Below, in pieces: positions 1-13,462 of a DNA stretch of 64,000 nt; position 1 is the first letter of the stretch, and each line of letters begins with the position of its first letter. Source of the DNA: Laburnicola sp. R22_1 (taxonomy: Eukaryota > Ascomycota > Dothideomycetes > Pleosporales > Didymosphaeriaceae); contig JACONQ010000018.1 of assembly GCA_014281115.1 (NCBI GenBank), positions 1,922,001-1,986,000 of the forward strand. The letters are read 5' to 3'. A program made the translations under genes and the position numbers. The notes under the pieces were generated by a model. That model was not told the DNA's origin and ran no database searches. It was given only the letters and a program-made list of their open reading frames with translations.

Positions 1-3000
1 TATTTAGGGGAATACCTAGTAAGTATTTATAGTAAACTTTAGAATTTAATTTTATCTTAATAAACTTTGAAAGTTATTATTTTTACTACTACTATTAGTA
101 TTTTTCTCTACTTAGATAATATATAGGAGATAGTATATAAAGCGAGCTATATAGCGGCTATAGTAGGTCTAGATTTTTAAATTTTATAGCTAGCTAAGAG
201 GTTTTTAGTTTATTTTTTAAAGCTTTATACTCCTAAGCTAGCGCCTTAATTTTTTTTAAGAGTGGCTAGTTTTTTAATACTGCGCTCTATAATAAGCTTT
301 AGTACCTATACTACTTACTATAGAGTAGGCTTCTTTATATTAGGAAGTCTAGCTATATTAGCTAAAGTAAGAAGATTATAGCTTTTTAGGTGCTTTATTT
401 AGCTAGTGCGCTTAAACTAGCTAGTTCTGTTTATTTTTGCTATATTTGCTTTTATTACTTATGTTTTTTTAAACTGCTTTATTACTCTTTATTCTTCCAG
501 TAGCTAATTTATTTTATTTTCTATTTTATTATTTTTATACTATATATTAAAGCTAATAATAAAATATTACTATAGTCTACTATTGTAAAAGAATATTTGT
601 ATTTTAACGTTCTAAAAGAGCGCGCTTATATGTCTTTTCTAGAATAGCTTGTATTTTTTTATAATACTTTTATAGTTTATTATATTAATTATAATAAAGT
701 TGCAACTGCCCTTATTACACTATAACCTATTAAGTAGCTTTTTTAGCTCCTTAATTAGCAGTTCTACTAGTAGGAGTAGTTTAACCTTCTTAGGCTTTTT
801 AATCTACTAGTATCTATAGTGTTTTATAATTCTTTTCCTTTTATTACTTACTATAGTATAATAATTATATTGATATATATAGAGATTTTATATATTAGTA
901 GTATACCTTTTATAGATAAGTACCTTATACTTATAAAAATACTAAAAGTTCTCTAAAATATTGTTAAATAATAGTAGTAATTAGATTTAGCTGTTTTTTT
1001 CTACTTTAGGTTATGCTTAGTTGTGTTAATATTAATATTACTATAGGTAACTATATGTTTTAGTAGAACTTTATTACTACTAGAGCCTACTTTTTACTTT
1101 AACTATTACTAATATAAAAATAAAAGATATAAAGTAAGAGATTAGTACTTTCTATACTGCTAAGTAATATTTATATATAAAATTTCTTTTAAGAACTTAT
1201 TACTATAGTTTAGATTAGCTCTTAAGTTCTTATAGATTGCCCTTATTTACGCTACTAATTTAGACTAGTAATCCTAACGCTAAACCTATTTTACTATAGA
1301 TTGGGCCCAATCTATAATAGTATATTAGGTAGGGCTAATATAATTAGGCGCCTAAATATGTAGAAAGTCTATCTATTTTTAACTAGGATATATTACTAGT
1401 GTTACTCTAGGTAAAAGCAACACTTTTACTATAGGTAAGTAGACTAAGTATCTTACTTATAAAACTAAAAGAGCTATTAGCTAAATAGCTATATTATTAC
1501 TAATGGAAGTGCTAATACTATAAAACACCTTACTAGTTTTAAAAAGTAGTAGAAAGTAGAATTTTTATACTTAGTACTTTTATATAGTATACTAACCTAG
1601 TAAAATAGTAAAAAAGTACTTTACTATATATAAACGTTCTATCTTAGTATTAATACTAAGTATAGCTAGAAAGTAAATTAGTCTACTACTATATAGCTAG
1701 TTATTTATAGTAATAAAGATAAAAGACTTTAAAAGTGCTAGTAGGGACCTATTAGCCTTTTTTTCTAGTAGTGCCTTTTTGCTTTTATTCTCCTCTATAG
1801 CTTTAAGAAGCATCTTAGCTAGTCTCTTTTACTTCTTTATCTAGGGGAATAGCTAGTAGGTATTTATAGTAGGCTCTATAGTTTAATTTTACTCTAGTAA
1901 ACCTTTAAGATTATTATTTTTACTACTACTACTAGTATTCTTCTTTACTTAAATAATATATAAAAGATAGTATATAAAGTAAGCTATATAGTAGCTATAA
2001 TAGACCTAAGTTTTTAAATTCTATAGCTAGCTAAGAGGTCTTTAGTCTATCTTTTAAAGCTTTATACTTCTAAGCTAGCACTTTAACTTTTTTTTAAGGG
2101 TAGCTAGTCTCTTAACACTATACTTTATAATAGGTTTTAGCACCTATACTACTTATTATAAAATAGACTTCTTTATGTTAGGAAGCCTAGCTATATTAGT
2201 TAAAATAAGAAAATTATAGCCCTTTAGATGCTCTACCTAGCTAGTGCACTTAAACTAGCTAGTTTTATTTATTTTTATTATATTTATCTCTATTATCTTT
2301 ACCTTTTCTTCTTTAAACTGCTTTATTACCCTCTATTTTTCTAGTAGCTAATTTACTTTATTTTTATTTTATTGTCTTTATACTATATATTAAAGCTAAT
2401 AATAAACTATTACTATGGCCTACTATTCTAAAAAATATTTATACCTTAATATTTTAAAAAAGCGCACTTATATTTTTTTAGAATAGCGTATGTTTTTTTA
2501 TAATACTTCCATAGTTTATTAATATTAATTATAATAAAGTTGCAACTGCCTTTATTGCACTATAATCTATTAAGTAGTTCTTCTAGCGATGGGAGTAGTT
2601 TAACCTCCCGAGGCTTTTTAATCTACTAGTACCTATAGTGCTCTATAATCCTCTTCTTTTTATTACTCATTATAGTAAAATAATTATATAGATATATATA
2701 TAAATTTTATATACTAGTAGTATACTTTTTAGAAATAAGTACCTTATACTTATAAAGATATTAAAAGTTCTTTAAAATATTTTTCAATAATAGTAGTAAT
2801 TAGGTTTAGCTACCTTTTTTTTACTTTAGATTGTGCTTAGTTGTGTTAATATTAATATTACTATAGGCAATTATATATTTTAGTAGAACTCTATTACTAC
2901 TAAAGTCTATCTTTTACCTTAACTATTACTAATATAAAAATAAAAGATATAAAATAGGAAATTAGTACTTCTTATACTACTAAGTAATATTTATATATAA

Positions 3001-3150
3001 AATTTCTTCTAAGAACTTATTACTATAGTTTAGATTAGCCCTTAAGTTTTTATAAATTGCTCTTATTTGCGCTACTAATTTAGACTAGCAACTTTAATAC
3101 TAAACTTATTTTACTACGAATTGGGCCTAATCTATAATAGCATATTAGTT
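1..3150. repeat. RIP-degraded direct duplication (two copies)
   Basis: Bases 1 to about 1333 recur at about 1843-3150 in the same orientation and in the same order of landmarks. Both copies show the start GGGGAATA.CTAGTA, a GCTAGCTAAGAGGT block, and the block ending TTGGGCC.AATCTATAATAG. They differ mostly by C/T and G/A. Both are almost free of CA and TG, the mark of CpA-to-TpA RIP. The spacer 1334-1842 is equally A+T-rich. I recognise no protein remnant and cannot say which element this was; long LTRs or an internal duplication of a retroelement are possible. No gene is visible here. Confidence 0.7.
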
Positions 3151-5924
3151 AGGAACTTTTTTAGAGCTTAGCCTAATTACTTTAAAAAAGAACCTTACTT
3201 ATTCTTTAATTATAAGTAAAAAATTATAATTTTATTTTATATAAATAATATTCATTTTATATATTATAAAAATATTTAAAATAAAGCTTTTACTCTCATA
3301 AAAGTAATTAAGAAAAGGTATACTTTTAAAGAGTAAAGAAAAGTAAAATAGTTTTTAAAGATTAAGGTTATATATAATAAGTAAGCTTAAAAAATTATAC
3401 TTATATATAAAACTTAGAGTAAAAAGATTATAAAAGGTTTAATATAAATAAATAGGCTTATTTTCTAAATATACCTCTACTATTAGCTAAGCTATAAAAG
3501 TACTAAATAAAGCTTTTATTATAAAAATAAGGCTTTAACTAGGTATAATTTATGCCTATAATTAGGTAAGAAGTACTATTTTAGTTCTACTTCTTTTCAT
3601 AAGTATATATATAGTTTAGCCCTTTAGCTTCTTTTTTTATATAGTAATTTTATTTACTTTACATACTAAATCTAAAATTCTAGCTTATTTTTCTTTTATA
3701 ATTATAAGTCTAGCGCTTTAAAATTATAGCCTAATTCTCTCTATACGCTTATATATTAGAATTTAAATTTATCTACTTTAATTTCTTCTTATTAATTATT
3801 TCTAATTTTTACTTATATTTAAATTATATTTATAATTAAAATAACTAATACTATAATCTCTACTATAAAAGTGCTGCTTACTAATAACGTAACCTAGCCT
3901 TTTTAGTTTATCTAACTCTAATTCTATACTTAATTTAAAAGAATTTAATATATAGTTAATTTTAATACTAAAGAGATTATTAAATAAGATTTTATTTAAC
4001 TAACTTATTCTATACTACTTAAAAGAATAGTAAGTAGAGATAATACTATATGTAATAATTAAATTAAAGTTTATAATATTTAAATTATAAAATATTAAGT
4101 AGAAGTATAAGACTAGTAGATTAATATAATAAAAATTTAAAATCTTATATTATAGATTTATACTATAGTATTTTAAGATTTCCTAGCACTAGCTATAATT
4201 ATAATAAATAACTAGAATAAAACCGTTTTATAGGCGCTTACTAAGTTACTTTAAAAAGTCTAGCTTTAATAGAAGTAAGTATAAAGAATCTAATACGTAC
4301 CTAATATTAAGCACACCTTAAAAAGGCTAAGTATAAAAGGTAGTTATTTAAAACTTAGTATTAGAATTAGTACCTTTTTTTTAATAAAGCTAAGAGTTTT
4401 AAGCTTTCTAATATAAAAGGTAAGCTTATGGTATATAACTTTTTAAATATACTAGTAGTTAAGCTTACACTAGAATAGGCCTAATGTATAAACTACTATC
4501 TTATATAGAATATTTTTTTAGTATTACCATAATAAATTTTACTATTATAAGAGAGGTTTATTTTATACTTTTTTAAAAGCACTAGTTTTAATTTACTAAT
4601 AGTAAGTCTTATAGTATATTTATAATAATTACTAGTTAAAATAATAATTAGAAGAAATAAAATAGTAATGGTTTAAATAAGGGAAAGGCTTATAAGTATA
4701 AAGGCAATAAGTATTTTTATAAAAAGAAGAAGGATATATAGAATTATTTAAAGTACTATTATTTTTAAACTACTATTATTATTAAACTACTATTACTAGT
4801 AAATACTCTAAAGGAGTAATACTAATTAGCTTTACTATAAAAAAGTACAAAAGTATTAATAATTACTTAGTATTTTTATAATTTAAAAAGCTTTATAGTA
4901 GAATTAATATAAAAGAATAAAAGACTATACTTATAGTAAAGAGCTTATTTACTTTTACTTACCTGGAATTAATAGTTTATACTTTAATTAATCTATTAGT
5001 TCTTAATATGTAACTATAGAAAAGCTTAGAAATATACTTAATAATATATTATAGCGCTTACTTATTTATATAAAATACTATTCTTAATAGTAAAGTAATA
5101 GTTTATTGAGTTAATAATTACTTATTTCTAACGCCTAGCTTATTCAAGAAAGTAAGCTTAACGTAAAGTATTAAAGCTAGAACTTAGGATTTTTAATTTT
5201 AGAAACTAGAAATTAACTTATAAAGAGTATACTTACTAGTAAGTATAGTACTTATATAAAGAATCTCTTACATAAGAATATTTAAGTTATTAAAAATTTG
5301 TATATTAATATTATCTCTAAAGCTTATTTAAAGAAGATAGAGATCTAGTATTTTAGTTTAAATAAATTACTATATATAGAAACTCTTATATAAAGTATTA
5401 TTTTAGTAAAACTCAGTAGTATTTATAAATTTTATTTTTATTAAATATAAGTCTCTTTTCTACTATTCTTTAGTTATAGTAATTAGATAATTATACTATA
5501 ATCTTTTAGAAGAAGATACTAAGAAACTTTAGCATTTTTAATTAAGTTATTTAAAATAGTAAGCACGTTAAGCTCTAGTTTAGAATGCCTAAAATGTGTA
5601 TATTATTAGCACTAAAAAAATAACTAGTAACACTATTTAGTAATATATATAATAGGAGTAATCTTAAATTACTTAAAAAAATAATTTCTGAAGCCTTTTT
5701 ACTATATTTTATAAAATCTATTTAACTTTTTCGTAGAAGAGTTTAGAGAGCTATAAAGCTTAGTTATTAAAAAGAAATTTAGTAAAAAATCTATATTAAT
5801 AACCTTATATTAAAATCTTTACTAGAAATTATATAACTAATTACTAAATTTAATTAAATAGTACAAAAATAAGTATATAGTTAAGATTATTATAATTTAT
5901 TAAAAATAATAATACTACTACTCT

Positions 5925-7083
5925 ATATTAACAATAATGTCGGCTTGTCAAATACCTTTTTTAACCCTTTTTTTAGTTTAAGGTTAAAGTAGATTAAGAT
6001 AAAAGGTTATTATATACTTATATATAGCACCTAATTCTAATTAAAAACTAACCTTAAATATCTAATAACGCAATAATAGTTTAAACTTACTTATACTTTA
6101 TCTAAACTTTATAAACTTTTAAACTATATAAAGTTCACTTATACTATATATAGCATATCTAGGTTATTACTACTATTATTATTAGTTATTTACGCTTATA
6201 CGCTGCTTATATAGTATACTTACTTAAATAAGCTAACTTAATAGTAATAATAGTAATAATAGCTAAAAGAATCTTGCAGATCTACGCAACGCTCTTACTA
6301 TACTAGAGCTTATTAATAAATACCTTATTATTTTTCTTTTATATCCCCTACTAAAATCTTTAACTAATAAAAATTAATTATATCTACTAAAGTAAGAATT
6401 TAATCTTATAGTCCTTTGTAAACTAAATTAGCTACTAATCTAATTAGTATACTAAAACTACCTTATAAATAGTTAAGTATACTTATCTCTTATAGTAGAT
6501 AAATATTTAATAAATAGAATAGAACTCTAGCATAGTTATTTTAATAGTAGCTTTAATAGTAGTTGCACAAATTTTTAGTGTATACTCTTTAGTAATAGTA
6601 AGTACTTTAGTATTAGATAATTTATTATTAGTACCTAAGTAGATAGTAAGGCATAGAGAAATAGTAGGGGATTTATTAAAGACAACCTTAATATAGTAAT
6701 AAAGTAATAGTGTATTTAGTATATTTTATTAGCACTTAGCTTACTTACAAAATAGAGAGTATATATTTATTAATATATTAACTTACATTATTTATAATAA
6801 TTAGAATAGTAAAAAAATAGCTTATAGTATAGCTGCGCTAAAGTTTTATCCCTTTTCTAAAATTCTAAGTAGCTTTTTTATAAAAAATTTATATATAAAA
6901 GCTTATGCGCGCTAAGACCTACTAAGTTTACTTATACTTCCTTGGCAAGTTTAAATACACTTTTTTTTATAATTACCTTTTTACACTCTTTTTATTTACT
7001 AAGCAGGAAGGTTTGCTTTTTTATTATATTATTTAAGATAAAAGCCTTATCGTTCTACCCCTAGATAGTTAATTTAACGTTAC
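5925..7083 (-). mobile_element. Long retroposon, copy 1 (family 'D')
   Basis: This element of about 1.16 kb is inserted in the Copia remnant and flanked by a perfect 26-bp direct repeat (5899-5924 and 7084-7109), so both ends are fixed. In its own direction (minus) it starts with the family 5' end, here RIP-mutated to GTAACGTTAAATTAAC. It ends in GACAAGCCGAC plus an A/T tail. Three further long copies lie at 30414, 32060 and 57731. A long, variable target duplication indicates target-primed reverse transcription, as for LINEs and SINEs. No terminal inverted repeat or LTR is seen, and no recognisable protein. Confidence 0.75.
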
Positions 7084-7126
7084 ATTAAAAATAATAATAC
7101 TACTACTCTTTTTTAAAAAGAATAAT

Positions 7127-7239
7127 ACTCCTTTTATTAACACCTTAAAATACTTTTCTGTGCCTATAAGAATAAAAGGGATAACTGCTATTATTTGTAA
7201 TCTTTTTATTAGAAATCTCTTATTTATAAAAAAATAAAC
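7127..7239 (+). mobile_element. Short A-tailed retroposon, copy 4 (family 'X', 5'-truncated)
   Basis: About 113 bp matching the 3' half of the repeats at 25378 (inverted), 29197 and 34433: CTTTTATTAACACCTTAAAA followed by the segment ending in an A run. It is flanked by the 13-bp direct repeat TAAAAAGAATAAT at 7114-7126 and 7240-7252. The 5' part present in the other copies is missing, as expected for 5' truncation during target-primed insertion. It lies only 17 bp from the end of the long retroposon. Confidence 0.7.
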
Positions 7240-8779
7240 TAAAAAGAATAATTAGCCTATAAGAACTATATAAATAGATAAAAAATTAAAATTAGTTATA
7301 CTCTATTATATATATATAAACTAAATAAAGCACTTAAGTAAGTAGGGTAAAAGATTATTAATAAAGCTATTAAAATAAGGAAGAACGTAAACTTACGACC
7401 TTAAATATAGCTAAACATTATAGATATAGCTACTTATTTCTATAAAAGGAGCCTATTAGAGCTATATAGTTTTTAAGCATTAAATAAAGTGCTTAAAACT
7501 TAGTTTAAGTAGTATTTTTAGTAGTATAAGCCTACTTAGATATAAGTATAAATAGCTAATTTTTATCCTAATTAGAGTAGAATTGACGCCTATAGCTACT
7601 AAGTATATTTTTAAAAAAAAACTAAGTAGTAAAGTAAAATAAAAAAGAATTTAAAGTAAATTTAAAAGGCTATATTAGATACCTAATTAGTTATAAAATA
7701 TTAAACCTTTATAGAATATAGATTCTAGTGCTTAAATAAGTAATCACTATATATAATATTATATTTAATAAAATATTATTTTATAAGAGTAAACCTAATT
7801 AAGGTATACCTTATAAAAAAGTACTATAAATTATTAAAATTTTATATAAGAAGGAGATTAATAAGCTAAAAAAGTATTTAAAAATATTCTTAATCTTCTT
7901 TTTATACTAAATAAGTAATTAGATACTAAGTAAGCAAAAAATAGTACTTCTATTTAGTAATATAAGAGTAGAGCTAACTAAACTAGTAATTAAAAAGCTA
8001 ATAAAATAAGTATATAGATAGTAAGTATAGCTAGTAAGTAACTAAAAATTTATATAGTTTAAAATAAGTATATAAGGCTTATAACTCTAGAGTAAATACT
8101 AAAGCTAGATAATATAAAGTATACTTGGTTAGGAAATTATAAGGAAACTAATAGCTACTAAAATATATACTAATTTAGATAAGCTAGCCTATTAAATTCT
8201 AATAAGTATTTCTTTAAAGTATAAAGCTTTTGAGCTTTATAGCTGCCTTTTTATTTAGCTTTAAAAGCTTAACTATACAAGAAAAAGTAAATAACCTACT
8301 AAAAGGCTAAAGGTAAAGACTTTAAGAAAGTGCTATAGATACTAGCGTTTAGGACTATTTGCCTCTTTAATACTAAAGAGATTATAATTACTATAATAAT
8401 ACTACTAATTAGCTAGAGGGTAAATTAGGTATATATATATATTAATTACTAGTTATGTTATAAATAATTTTATAATTATATTTATTTTAGAAGTAGAAAA
8501 AGCCTAAAATAAGTACTAAATGTATACTATAATAAACTTAGTAGTTGCTACAGTAATACTTAGAAAAAATATTAAAAGTATTACCTTTTATCTATTTATA
8601 TAAAAATAAGCTACTAAAGCTTTTTACTTTACAGAAATACCTTACTAATTATCTACCTAGAAAGCTCGTTAAGTAAGCCTTTTATGTTAAAATCTAAATA
8701 CTTAAAAAAGAAATATAAATAGTAATCAATTAAATATAGGTTACTAGATGATTGCTTTTATTTAAATAGGTTTAAACCT

Positions 8780-10140
8780 ATAAGTTTAATTAGAATAGGT
8801 ACTTTCTAAAGTATAAGGCTTATATTATTATAAGAGGTAATTTCTAAAATAAGAACTTATTATAGATAACCTATATAGTAATTCTTACTATATAATTATT
8901 TAGAGCTATAATAGTAATTATAGTAGAATGTAATTTACAGATTATTTAATATAATATAATAGAAGCGTTTTTAAACACCTATATTATAGCTAAAAATCTA
9001 GTTATCTATAAGCTTCTAAATAGGTTTAAGTAAAATAGCAAGTATATAACTCTTAATTAAGCTCTATATAGTTTAAGAAATTTTTACTACTTTAGTATAA
9101 GAAATTCTTGGAATTACTAAGGTCTATAGAACTTACGACCTTAAAAAAGAGTTTTATTTATTTATAAGCTAAGATTATAGAACTTAAGTACTTTTCTATA
9201 TTAATAATGTACTTCTATTCTTTAAAAAAGCTTATAAAGCTAAAATATAAAAGCTCTAAAACTAGATTAAATTATAATATACAATTAAAAATTATAGACT
9301 AGTTAAATAGTTTCTAGATATTTAAGTAATTTAAGATTGCAAGAATAAAATAATTTTATTTATTTATAATATATATATTAATAAAATTATAAAAAGTTTA
9401 ATTTTAAAAATAGTAAAAGCTTTTCTATAATGCTACTTTTATTAAAAGAGCTTATAAAGAATACTAGAAAAGTAACTAAGTAGAAGATTAAAAGTTATTA
9501 GAAGCGCATTAGATTAGTATTATATATAGCAATTATACTAAAGCCTAATATTATATTTACTATTTTAAAGCTTTTATAATTTCTAATAAATCTAAGTAAA
9601 TAATACTTTTACTATAGTTAATTAAGTAATTATATATTTTTAAATAACGCGCTAGTAGTCTATTTAGTATAGCTAATATAATAGACCTAATTTAATAATT
9701 TATACTAATATATTATTTACAAATAATTTAGAAACTTAGAAATTATTTTTAGTTATATAGTTATACTTTATAGTAGAGTAATACTTTAGAAAACTACTTA
9801 TTAAAGTATAACTACTACCTCTACTACTAAAGCTAAGCTACTTACACTTAAGTATATACGTAAAAAAGTAATAGTTCTAAAAAGGTTATTTAAAGAACTT
9901 AAACTTAATTTAAAATATATATAGAATATTTTCTGTAATAATTAATAAATAATCTAACTAGTTATTAAAGAGAATAAGTAAATTACTACTTACCTACACT
10001 ATATTAATATATAAAATATATAGCTATATTACAAGTATATAAAAAGGTTTTTAACATTATCTACTTAAAAATAAGTAATATACTAGTAAATAGACTTATA
10101 AAGGCACTTACTTAATAATAATTTACTTGCTTTAAAGAGC
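8780..10140 (+). pseudogene. Copia reverse transcriptase and RNase H remnant
   Basis: Read through the stops, the plus strand keeps the Copia RT order. A segment near 8810-9060 resembles the family's KAR-VVRG start and ends with a QALYSLRNF-like match to QALYGLR. Near 9200 the catalytic YVDD appears as YINN, and VKQFLDI.VI follows. The RNase H part near 9830-10060 shows RLFKEL, then IFCNN for IFCDN, LVIKENK, and HYINI for RHVDI. The D-to-N changes at catalytic aspartates and the W/Q-to-stop changes are the G-to-A and C-to-T products expected of RIP. Family assignment is from these motifs only. Confidence 0.75.
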
Positions 10141-10482
10141 TTCTAAACCCTAAGAATATAAGTAGACTTATTATAAAGGAATTATAAGTTAATACCTAGT
10201 CATAAATTTAATGCTCTATAGAGTGCTACCTTTTTAGTAAACTTATATAAATGTAATTCTAATATAAAACTTAATAAAAATTATTTAATAGATATCTAAT
10301 ATATATAAAATAAGGTAGATCTAATTAATTAAGTCTTTAAAAGGCATTAAGTAGTTTACTAAAAGCTTATACTAATTAATAATTATAGTCTATTAATATA
10401 AAGTTAAAAGCTTATAAAAAGAAATATACCTCTTAGGCTTAGTATCTTTATAATTAAACTAGCTTAAATAGGGCTTATAATT

Positions 10483-10540
10483 AGAATCTAGTATCTAATT
10501 AGAATCTAGTATCTAATTAGAATATAGTATCTAATTAGGA
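10483..10540. repeat. 18-bp minisatellite
   Basis: The unit AGAATCTAGTATCTAATT is repeated at 10483-10500 and 10501-10518, with a one-base variant at 10519-10536 and a partial fourth unit after it. It lies just before a short retroposon copy, at the presumed right end of the Copia remnant. Confidence 0.85.
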
Positions 10541-10547
10541 TTAGTAT

Positions 10548-10655
10548 ATAACGTTAAATTAACTATCTAGAGGTAGAACGATAAACGCTTTTATCTTAAA
10601 TAATATAATAAAAAGTAGAGCCCCCTGCCTAGTAAATAAAAAGAAAAAATATGTA
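10548..10655 (+). mobile_element. Short retroposon, copy 1 (family 'd')
   Basis: It begins with a RIP-altered version of the family 5' end (ATAACGTTAAATTAACTATC) and passes through the diagnostic GAGCCCCCTGCCTAGTAA block. It stops after about 105 bp in an A-rich run, AAAAAGAAAAAAT. No clear target duplication was found. The remaining A+T-rich stretch to 10935 holds nothing I recognise. Confidence 0.65.
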
Positions 10656-11348
10656 AGTATTTTAAAAGGCTAACTAAATACACTTTGCTTTAATATCTTT
10701 ATTATAAAATATAAAAATACCTAAGTCTTAAGTAACTTATTTTAATAACTAAGCTTAAAGAAGTATTTTTTAATTTATAAGTTTACTAAAGAATAACTAA
10801 ATAATATCTACTAATTAGTACTATACTAAAACTTTTTATTATATTAAATAACTAGTTATTAATAAACTAAGCTTTAAGTATACTTACTTTTTATAGTAGT
10901 ATATAAAAAGCTTTATAGTTAATTTTTAATTATTAACGTACTTTGCACTCGAGTCGGACACTTTGCCAAGACCCCACCAAGTTCTGTACTATTCACGATA
11001 GTATAGAGTCAACATGAACTATTTTCAATAGTCTAAATAGGCTAAACTATTCAGAATCTACTTCTATAAGCTGTCTATAGGTTTTTTTATTATGCCTAGG
11101 CTTGCTGCAGCGTCCACAGCGCTATTAAGCGGATTCGCCTCCATTAGTGCGCACCCTCTTCTTTGCCTTCTTGCCATCACGACGCACCCCAAAGTCCTTT
11201 AGAGTAGCCAGTTGCTGGCCCTCTTTAACTGTAAGGACTCCTTCTTGCTGCAATCGCTTTCTTTTATATGATTTATGTTGTGTGGCGGCCTTATTAGCAG
11301 CTTGAAGTTTGGCGTTGCGTTTAGTCATTAATACTAAAGAATGCCCTA

Positions 11349-13460
11349 ACGTGTCCGTGCGCGTGATGCACGGATTCGCGTGATGCACGCTCGGCCCGAA
11401 AACAGTCAAACTTCCACACCACACAACTCCACCAATATGGCTCCGATTGACGATGCGCTTGCAGAGATAGACTCGCTAGATCCTAGCGATAAACTTTGTT
11501 ATACAAAAATAGCTAACAAGCATAGCATTGGACGCTCAACTCTATCGCGGCGGCACCGCGCAGTTACACAGTCGCACGCGTCAAAGATTACCAACCAACA
11601 AAAGCTCACTCCACAACAAGAGGTAGAGCTTGTTAAATACATAGAAAGGCTCACAGCGCGTTACTTGCCACCTATAAGAGAGATTATACGAAATTTCGCG
11701 TTAACAATAGCTAAGGAGCTAGTAAGCGAGAGCTAGGTTACGCGCTTTATTAACCAACACAGTATCCATCTCATCTCTTAATGGGCAGCTGGTATGGACA
11801 GCAATCGCCACTAAGCCGACTTAGGGGATAAATACAGTCTGTATTTCAATCTCCTAGGTGACAAAATTAAGGAATACGATATCGAGCCTCGTCACACGTA
11901 CAATATGGATGAAAAAGGCTTCTTAATTAGTATTGTTGGCCGATTAAAACGAGTGTTTAGCAGACAAATGTGGGAGAATAAGGAGGTTACAGCATCTCTC
12001 TAAGATGGCTCTTATGAATAGATTACCCTCCTAGCGTGTGTATGTGCTGATAGATCAGCCTTACCACCAGGCCTTATCTATTAGTCTACTAACAGCGGCA
12101 TACAATCGAGCTGGGTTAAGGATATCAAGGCAGGAAAGCATAGCGTACATGTCTCCTCTTTACCCTTAGGCTAGACAAACAACAATATTGGCCTTACCTG
12201 GCTTGAGCAGGTGTTTAATCGCTACACTAAGGCAAAAGCTCAACAATCTTACTAACTACTTATCCTTAATGGCTATAGATCTCACGTTACTATGGATTTT
12301 ATCGATTACTGCGATTAGAATAGGATCCTCCTAGCTATACTCCCCCCTCATTCAACGCATATGCTTCAGCCACTTAATGTGGTGCTCTTCAAGCCTCTCT
12401 TATCAGCCTACTCAGCTGAGCTCACAACCTACCTCTAAGAGAGCCAAGGCCTAGTCCTGATTAAGAAAGGCGACTTCTTCCCTCTCTTCTAGAAGGCCTA
12501 GATAAGCTCCTTTAAAGAAGAGATAATCCTTAAGTCTTTTAAGGCCACTAGTATATCACCTTTCAACCCAGAAGTTATACTTAAAAGATTTAAGAAAACC
12601 ACACAGAATGATAACCAGGGATCACGAGAGAGCTCTGAGTCAGTACTTAGTGGGGGCAACTGGCGTGAGCTAGATCGCCTTGTACGAGCTACAGAGCAAC
12701 AGAGTAGGAAGGACGCGCAGAAGCTTAGTCGCTTACTCCACTATATCTTAGCTAAAGTTTAGTTACTCCACCACGAGAATGCTAGATTAAGAGAAGCTCT
12801 TGCCACTAAAAAGAAGTATAAGAAGAAAGGCAAGCCTCTAGATCTTTAACAACGTCAGGAGTACCATAGGGGAGCAGTTTTCTAGTCACCAAGCAAGGTT
12901 AGGGAGGCTCGCGTACGCCAGTCTGTGAAGGAGCAAGAGGAGAAGGAGCAGAAGCTTCAAAAAGCTGAGACAGCTAAGTTGAGGAAGGCAGCTAAGCTAT
13001 ACAAGGAGAAAATTGCAGAGGAGAAGCGTGTGGCGCAGAAGGCAGCCAAAGTAGCTAGGGAGAAGGAGAGGCTTAAGAAGGCTACAGAGCGCGCTCGCTA
13101 GAAGGAGGCAGCTAACGCAGCAAAAGCTCTACAATCTGCCCAAAAGGGTAAGAGAAAGGCCTCGCAGCCATCTATACAAAGCAACAAGCGTCAGAAACAT
13201 GTGGTTAACGCTCTAGCTACTAAGGAGGCCTCAGGTGCCGCATCAGCAGCTCCACCCAAGACTACGCGGCACGGCCGCAACGTTAAGCTTCTAAGTAAAT
13301 ATCAGTAGCGCAGGTTAATCGCAAGCATTAATAGAGCACTCCACTAAAAAATCTTGCAATATTCGCTACTATATGTGGCTCTATAGCCTTATTTCTCGTA
13401 GAGCTGTTATGGTGTTGTGCGTGTATCACGCGAATCCGTGCATCACGCGCACGGACACGT
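11349..13460 (+). mobile_element. pogo/Fot1-type DNA transposon 'A'
   Basis: A 2112-bp element with inverted ends. Left: ACGTGTCCGTGCGCGTGATG, continuing CACGGATTCGCGTGATGCACG. Right: the complementary run ending CGCGCACGGACACGT. It is flanked by TA at 11347-11348 and 13461-13462. The ends contain an internal repeat (GCGTGATGCACG twice). It sits inside the transposase gene of element C and directly abuts element B. It is far less A+T-rich than the surroundings, although RIP-type stops are present. Confidence 0.9.
11437..13347 (+). pseudogene. Transposase of element A (pogo/Fot1-like), nonsense-mutated
   Basis: One reading frame runs through about 636 codons without a frameshift but with more than ten TAG/TAA stops where W or Q is expected. 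The N-terminus MAPIDDALAEIDSLDPSDK followed by a psq-type helix-turn-helix (RSTLSRRHRAV) is typical of fungal Fot1-like transposases. Then come TYNMDEKGFLI, with the first catalytic D, and LLILNGYRSHVT, with D changed to N. PPHSTHMLQPLNVVLFKPL follows, then a long lysine/glutamate coiled-coil C-terminus (about residues 440-600). Disruption by substitutions alone, all of the C-to-T/G-to-A type, points to RIP. Confidence 0.9.
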
Positions 13461-13462
13461 TA

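Larger units (their letters stand above)
3151..10545 (+). mobile_element. Ty1/Copia retrotransposon, heavily RIP-mutated
   Basis: This A+T-rich block carries the remains of a Copia polyprotein on the plus strand. A lysine-rich gag-like stretch lies near 4640-4740 and reverse transcriptase and RNase H lie at about 8780-10140. The element is interrupted by a long retroposon (5925-7083) and a short one (7127-7239), each with its own target duplication. I found no LTR pair, so both ends are estimates: the left end follows the duplicated repeat and the right end precedes the minisatellite at 10483. Stops occur in all frames. It is dead. Confidence 0.7.
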
